A DNA stretch of 64,000 bases from Poriferisodalis sp965221195 (GTDB taxonomy: Bacteria > Actinomycetota > Acidimicrobiia > Acidimicrobiales > Poriferisodalaceae), in contig OZ244864.1 of assembly GCA_965221195.1 (NCBI GenBank), positions 1,860,001 through 1,924,000 on the forward strand, written 5' to 3'. Below, in pieces: positions 59,904 to 64,000 of this stretch (the first letter of the stretch is position 1; every line of letters starts with the position of its first letter). The notes beneath the pieces were generated by a model. That model worked only from the letters and a program-made list of their open reading frames with translations, did not search any database and was not told the origin of the DNA. The translations under genes were made by a program, and so were the position numbers.

Positions 59904-61827
59904 GGCCGACCCGCGTCCTCACCCCGATGCGTGGCACCCGTCCAAGGGTGCGCCGCCCGGGTTGCGCGCTGCGAACACCCCCACACGCAGCCGGGTGCCT
60001 GTGGAGACTTCGGTGCCAGACGTTCGCGGTTGGCATCCCTCAGTTGTCACACCTGATACGCGTAGCGACCACTCAGCGCACCCTCCCCCCACCGCGGAGC
60101 CGGAGCCGCAGCGCGTACCGAAACAGACCCGAGTCCGCAATGCCCGTCCTGGCCCGCCCCCGCGCCGGGCGCTGCTGCTGATCATTGCTACCGCCATCGC
60201 CCTCGTCACTTTGGCGGGACGGCTGGCTTGGGTGCAGTGGCTCGACCGTGACACCTATGTAGATCTCGGTGTGCGCCAAGGCACAGCAGATCGGCAGATC
60301 CCTTCGGTGCGGGGCGCAATCTTGGACCGCAACCTCAATTTGCTTGCGGTGTCTGACAATCGGCCCACCGTCTGGGCCGATCCCCGATCCGTCCGCCAGC
60401 CGCACCAAACGGCCAGCGTCTTGGCAACTGTGCTCGATATTGATCCTGATGTCGTTGCCGAGCGTCTAGCCAGCGACCGGCACTTCGTTTACGTGGCGCG
60501 CCAAGTCAGTCCCAGCCAAGGCGCAGCAGTGCAGGACTTGCAGCTACCGGGCATCAGCGTGCGCGCAGAGTCCTCACGTTTGCGGCCCAACGGTGACAAT
60601 TTCGCTCGAGGTCTGCTCGGCGCCGTTGACATCGACCAGAACCCGTTAGGTGGCGCAGAGAAACAGTTCGCCGATGTGCTCAACGGGACCGACGGACGCC
60701 AAGTCGCCCGCATCGCACAGAGCGGAATGCCGCTGCCGAATGGCGTTGAACTCTTTGAGCCGGTCTCCCACGGTGACGATGTTGTGTTGACTCTGCACAC
60801 TCAGATGCAATGGGTCGCCGAGCGCTCCCTTACCGAAGCGGTTGAGTCCACGGGTGCCCGCAGTGCCATGGCAGTCGTGCTGGCGACCGAGGTGGGTGAT
60901 GTGCTGGCGCTCGCTGCGGTACGCCGAGACTCCCAAACCGGCCAGGTCCGGCCAGTTGCCTACAACCCCGCCTACACCGATGCGTTTGAGCCCGGCTCGG
61001 TCGCCAAGAGCTTCACCATCGCCACGGCCCTCGACGCAGGCTTGACCACCCCCGAGAGTCTCCATTTCACCCCGGCGCGGTACGTATTCGCTGACAAGAG
61101 GTTCATTGAGCCGTATTCGAACGTCGACCGTGAGATGACCACGACGGAGGTGCTCGTTCATTCATCCAATATCGGCACCATCCAGATCGCGGAGAGCATC
61201 GGCGCGACCGCGCTGCATCGTTCGCTGCGCTCGTTCGGCTTCGGCTCGCTCACCGGTGCAGACGGCTCGACGGCACTGCCGGGGGAGAGCCGCGGGATCC
61301 TGCGACCGGCCAACGCTTGGCAGGGCACCGACTTGGCCACGATTGCCTTTGGTCAGGGCATGGCAGTGACCGCGGTGCAGCTCGCAGCCGCCTACAACAC
61401 CATTGCCAACGATGGGATCTACGTGACACCGCGATTGGTGCTCGGCAGCGTAGGTAGCGACGGCGTGTTACGGCCTGCCGACCCTGCTCGGACCCATCGG
61501 GTGCTGTCGTCGGCGACTGCGGAGCGCATGGCTGAGATGTTGTCCAGCGTTGTGAGCGACGGAACCGGCCAGCGCGCAGCCATCAGCGGCTACCGGGTTG
61601 CCGGCAAGACAGGCACCGCCCAAAAGCCCGATCCGCAGGGGGGATACAGCGACACCAACTACGTCAGTTCTTTCGCCGGTTTCTTGCCCGCCGGCCGACC
61701 CGAACTCACCGTCGTGGTAGTGCTCGACGAGCCCGATGAGCCCCTAGCTGGCATTGTCGCAGCGCCGTTGTTTGCCGAGATCGCCGAGTACGCCTTGCGG
61801 ATGTTGCAGGTCTCACCCGATGACTGA
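59869..61827 (+). CDS. ftsI: Septal penicillin-binding protein (class B, FtsI/PBP2-like)
   Basis: 652 residues from ATG 59869; ATG 59884 (MSDILDRAD) is the alternative. N-terminal cytosolic ~95 residues, a membrane anchor (ALLLIIATAIALVTLAGRLAW), the pedestal domain with VRGAILDRNLNLLAVS, then the transpeptidase: EPGSVAKSFTIATAL (SxxK), VHSSNIGTIQIAESIG (SxN) and VAGKTGTAQKPD (KTG). Cross-links septal peptidoglycan. Overlaps ftsL-like and murE genes, so translated in one operon. Confidence 0.95.
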   Translation: MQPQPMSDILDRADPRPHPDAWHPSKGAPPGLRAANTPTRSRVPVETSVPDVRGWHPSVVTPDTRSDHSAHPPPTAEPEPQRVPKQTRVRNARPGPPPRRALLLIIATAIALVTLAGRLAWVQWLDRDTYVDLGVRQGTADRQIPSVRGAILDRNLNLLAVSDNRPTVWADPRSVRQPHQTASVLATVLDIDPDVVAERLASDRHFVYVARQVSPSQGAAVQDLQLPGISVRAESSRLRPNGDNFARGLLGAVDIDQNPLGGAEKQFADVLNGTDGRQVARIAQSGMPLPNGVELFEPVSHGDDVVLTLHTQMQWVAERSLTEAVESTGARSAMAVVLATEVGDVLALAAVRRDSQTGQVRPVAYNPAYTDAFEPGSVAKSFTIATALDAGLTTPESLHFTPARYVFADKRFIEPYSNVDREMTTTEVLVHSSNIGTIQIAESIGATALHRSLRSFGFGSLTGADGSTALPGESRGILRPANAWQGTDLATIAFGQGMAVTAVQLAAAYNTIANDGIYVTPRLVLGSVGSDGVLRPADPARTHRVLSSATAERMAEMLSSVVSDGTGQRAAISGYRVAGKTGTAQKPDPQGGYSDTNYVSSFAGFLPAGRPELTVVVVLDEPDEPLAGIVAAPLFAEIAEYALRMLQVSPDD

Positions 61828-63355
61828 GGCCGGTCCCACCCCGTCCCAATCGTCGGTGTCCCAATCGTCGGTGTCCCAGTTGCCGGTGTCCCAGTTGCCG
61901 GTGTCCCAGTCGCCGATGCCGGTGACCGTCGCGCGTCTTGCCGCCATTGTTGGCGGTCGTGTCGTGCCCGCCTCCGCAGGTGCCACAGTCGTGCGTGGCA
62001 TCAGCCACCACAGCGGGCTTGTTGAGGCTGGGTCGCTGTTTTGTTGCGTCGTCGGTTACCGCGAAGACGGCCACCGCTACGGCCACGAAGCGGTGAGCGC
62101 TGGCGCTGCTGCGCTGCTCGTTGAACGCGAACTTGAGCTGAGCGTGCCTCAGATCGTGGTGCCCAACGTGCGTGAAGCCGTCGGCCCCGCAGCGGCGGCA
62201 GTCTGGGATTATCCGTGGCGCCGCTGCACGCTCATCGGTGTGACTGGCACTGCGGGCAAGACCACCGTTGCTCATGCCATCGGGGCTATCGCACGGTCGT
62301 GTGGTGTGACCTGCGAAGTGATTGGAACCCTCGACGGTTCGCGCACAACCCCAGAAGCGCCGCTGCTTTATCGCCGCATCGATGCCGCCGCAAAGGCCGG
62401 GGTTGACATGGCAGTTGTGGAGGTTTCCTCTCACGCTCTGGCTCTAGGTCGGGTCGATGGTGCTCAGTTCGCAGCGAGCGTTTTCACCAACCTTTCCCAT
62501 GAGCATCTCGACTATCACGGATCAATGGAGGACTACTTCGCTGCCAAAGCCCGGCTCTTCGACGAACGGACTAACACAGCAGTGATCAACGTGGCCGACC
62601 CTTGGGGTCGCGCTCTGGTCAGGCTTGCCGCTGGGCGTAACGATTCTGTGGTGGAGTGGCAGCCCTCCGATGTCAGCGAAACAGACGTAGATGAGCGAGG
62701 CATCGCCGGTGTGTGGCGCGGACGACCTTTCCGCTGCGGACTGCTGGGCCGCGTCAATGTGGCAAACGTCGCGGCGGCTGCTGCTGTTGCAAGCGCAGTT
62801 GGTTTCGACGACGATGCCGTAGCAACCGCGATGTCAGCCGTCGGCCCGGTGCCGGGCCGACTGTGGCCGGTCAGCGGGCCTGATGACGACATCTGTGTGC
62901 TGGTTGATTTTGCTCACAAGCCCGATGCGCTCAGCGCGACTCTGGCAAGCGCCCGGGAACTAGGCCAACCCGGTGGTCGGTTGTGGGCGGTCTTCGGTGC
63001 TGGCGGGGACCGCGACACAACCAAGCGCGCTCTGATGGGAGCTGCCGCTGGCCGTCACTCAGACGTGATGGTGCTCACCTCGGACAATCCGCGCAGCGAA
63101 GAGCCCTCCCAGATCGTGGAGGCGATTGCGTCGGGCGCCAATAGCCGTTGCCCGCACGACGGACGCCTGCACATTGAACTCGACCGGGCCGCTGCCATCT
63201 CCTATGCGATCCACAGCGCCGATCCCGGCGATGTGGTGGTGATAGCCGGCAAGGGTCACGAAAAGTTCCAACTGATCGGCGACCGTTCCATTCCCTTTGA
63301 CGACACCGAAGTAGCAGCACAGCAGCTGAGACGGCGCAGAGGTTCGCTGCGATGA
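61820..63355 (+). CDS. murE: UDP-N-acetylmuramoyl-tripeptide synthetase (meso-DAP adding)
   Basis: 511 residues from ATG 61820, overlapping the ftsI stop. ATP-dependent addition of the third peptide residue to UDP-MurNAc-L-Ala-D-Glu. Motifs: VTGTAGKTTVAHAIG (P-loop), VEVSSHALALGRVDG, TNLSHEHLDYHGSMEDYF and the amino-acid selectivity motif TSDNPRSEEP, where DNPR marks the meso-diaminopimelate enzyme. The N-terminus has SQSSV/SQLPV units from a 15-bp repeat (61848-61915). Stop overlaps mraY. Confidence 0.96.
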   Translation: MTEAGPTPSQSSVSQSSVSQLPVSQLPVSQSPMPVTVARLAAIVGGRVVPASAGATVVRGISHHSGLVEAGSLFCCVVGYREDGHRYGHEAVSAGAAALLVERELELSVPQIVVPNVREAVGPAAAAVWDYPWRRCTLIGVTGTAGKTTVAHAIGAIARSCGVTCEVIGTLDGSRTTPEAPLLYRRIDAAAKAGVDMAVVEVSSHALALGRVDGAQFAASVFTNLSHEHLDYHGSMEDYFAAKARLFDERTNTAVINVADPWGRALVRLAAGRNDSVVEWQPSDVSETDVDERGIAGVWRGRPFRCGLLGRVNVANVAAAAAVASAVGFDDDAVATAMSAVGPVPGRLWPVSGPDDDICVLVDFAHKPDALSATLASARELGQPGGRLWAVFGAGGDRDTTKRALMGAAAGRHSDVMVLTSDNPRSEEPSQIVEAIASGANSRCPHDGRLHIELDRAAAISYAIHSADPGDVVVIAGKGHEKFQLIGDRSIPFDDTEVAAQQLRRRRGSLR

Positions 63356-64000
63356 TCGCCCTGCTGATCGCGGCCATCTCATCTATGAGCGTCTCGCTCG
63401 TTGGAACGCGCTACCTCATTCCTTGGCTGCAAGCTCGAGGCGTTGGTCAGCCGATCCGCCTAGACGGACCCCGCGGGCACATCACCAAGGCCGGCACACC
63501 AACTATGGGCGGCGTCGCCATCATCGCGGCGGCGGTCGTGGGCTATGTCGTCAGCCATCTGCGCGCCGAGACGGTCATTACGCGATCGGGCATAGTGCTC
63601 GTCGCCGCGGTGAGCGCTGCTGGGCTCGTGGGGCTTATCGATGACTGGATCAAGGTCAGTCGTGAGCGCAACTTAGGACTCACCAAGGGAGCCAAACTGG
63701 TAGGGCTGGGCAGTGTCGGCGTTGGCTTCGCGGTTGCCACGACATGGTGGGTCAACACGGAGACCGTTGTGGCGTTCACCCGACTTGACGGCAATGCCCT
63801 GCGTTTGCCGGTCGCTGTGTGGATTCTGTGGGCCGTGGTGATTGTGATGGGTACCTCTAACGCTGTCAATCTCACCGACGGGCTAGACGGACTAGCCGCC
63901 GGCGCTGCCGCTTTGGCGTTTGCTGCTTTTGTGATCATCGGTTACTGGGCGTTCCGGCATCCGATCTCTTATGACGTCAAGCACTCGCTCGATTTGGCCA
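63352..64000 (+). CDS. mraY: Phospho-N-acetylmuramoyl-pentapeptide-transferase, N-terminal part
   Basis: Runs off the window; 216 residues from ATG 63352 (MIALLIAAISSMSV). Integral membrane enzyme that makes lipid I. Motifs: GPRGHITKAGTPTMGG, LIDDWIKVSRERNLGLTKGAKL (the DDxxK aspartates) and MGTSNAVNLTDGLDGLAAG. Overlaps the murE stop as ATGA, so nothing separates them, and the usual murF gene is absent from this position. Confidence 0.95.
   Translation, partial: MIALLIAAISSMSVSLVGTRYLIPWLQARGVGQPIRLDGPRGHITKAGTPTMGGVAIIAAAVVGYVVSHLRAETVITRSGIVLVAAVSAAGLVGLIDDWIKVSRERNLGLTKGAKLVGLGSVGVGFAVATTWWVNTETVVAFTRLDGNALRLPVAVWILWAVVIVMGTSNAVNLTDGLDGLAAGAAALAFAAFVIIGYWAFRHPISYDVKHSLDLA

Overview
The window is about 60% GC and looks like a chromosome of a high-GC Gram-positive bacterium (Actinomycetota). 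The evidence is a WhiB protein, an MtrA-MtrB-LpqB-like signalling operon, a DUF3040 protein, a PimB-like mannosyltransferase, a MurE with the meso-diaminopimelate motif DNPR, many GTG starts, and several start codons preceded by a TANNNT box at leaderless spacing. An Acidimicrobiia-like lineage is possible, but that is inference from general gene content. No plasmid, phage or CRISPR signal was seen.

Layout. 1-3463: start of a luciferase-like oxidoreductase, an ABC ATPase, a membrane coiled-coil protein with a partly duplicated end, and a MOSC protein. 3555-7837: a very large secreted repeat protein (Calx-beta, FN3, a duplicated ~76-residue module) whose 5' end carries a G10 tract that breaks its reading frame. 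7934-12795: acyl-CoA dehydrogenase plus a methylcrotonyl-CoA-type biotin carboxylase. 12848-19243: a type III restriction-modification pair that abuts a truncated AAA ATPase. 19571-25330: MetY, a CoA-binding protein, a thioredoxin-NHL lipoprotein and a GH3 enzyme. 25401-29634: a thiamine-type binding lipoprotein, thiamine pyrophosphokinase and a class A penicillin-binding protein. 29708-32954: zinc-ribbon protein, small membrane protein, histidine phosphatase and the RNase P RNA. 33095-35800: WhiB, a divergent TrpD and a Ser/Thr kinase. 35935-41795: QueG, a mannosyltransferase, an SRPBCC protein, an aminotransferase and glycerol kinase. 41869-46444: TrkA with two TrkH proteins. 46441-49684: MtrAB/LpqB-like operon. 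49796-57633: Nudix, DUF3040, a MoxR-DUF58-transglutaminase operon, HNH protein, HigA and a lipoate ligase-like protein. 57788-64000: the division and cell wall cluster mraZ-rsmH-ftsL-ftsI-murE-mraY, with no murF between murE and mraY.

Genes that work together: the dcw cluster, the class A PBP and GH3 build and remodel peptidoglycan; MtrAB-LpqB probably senses envelope state; the thiamine lipoprotein and TPK suggest vitamin B1 salvage; the MCC pair and acyl-CoA dehydrogenase point to branched-chain acyl-CoA breakdown.

The most unusual property is a dense set of short tandem repeats (units 8-29 bp, each different) that sit at gene edges. They duplicate start codons, stop codons or terminal codons, lengthen linkers in frame, and in one case expand the 5' domain of the RNase P RNA. 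The second striking point is the G10 tract at the start of the giant surface protein, which looks like a phase-variation switch.
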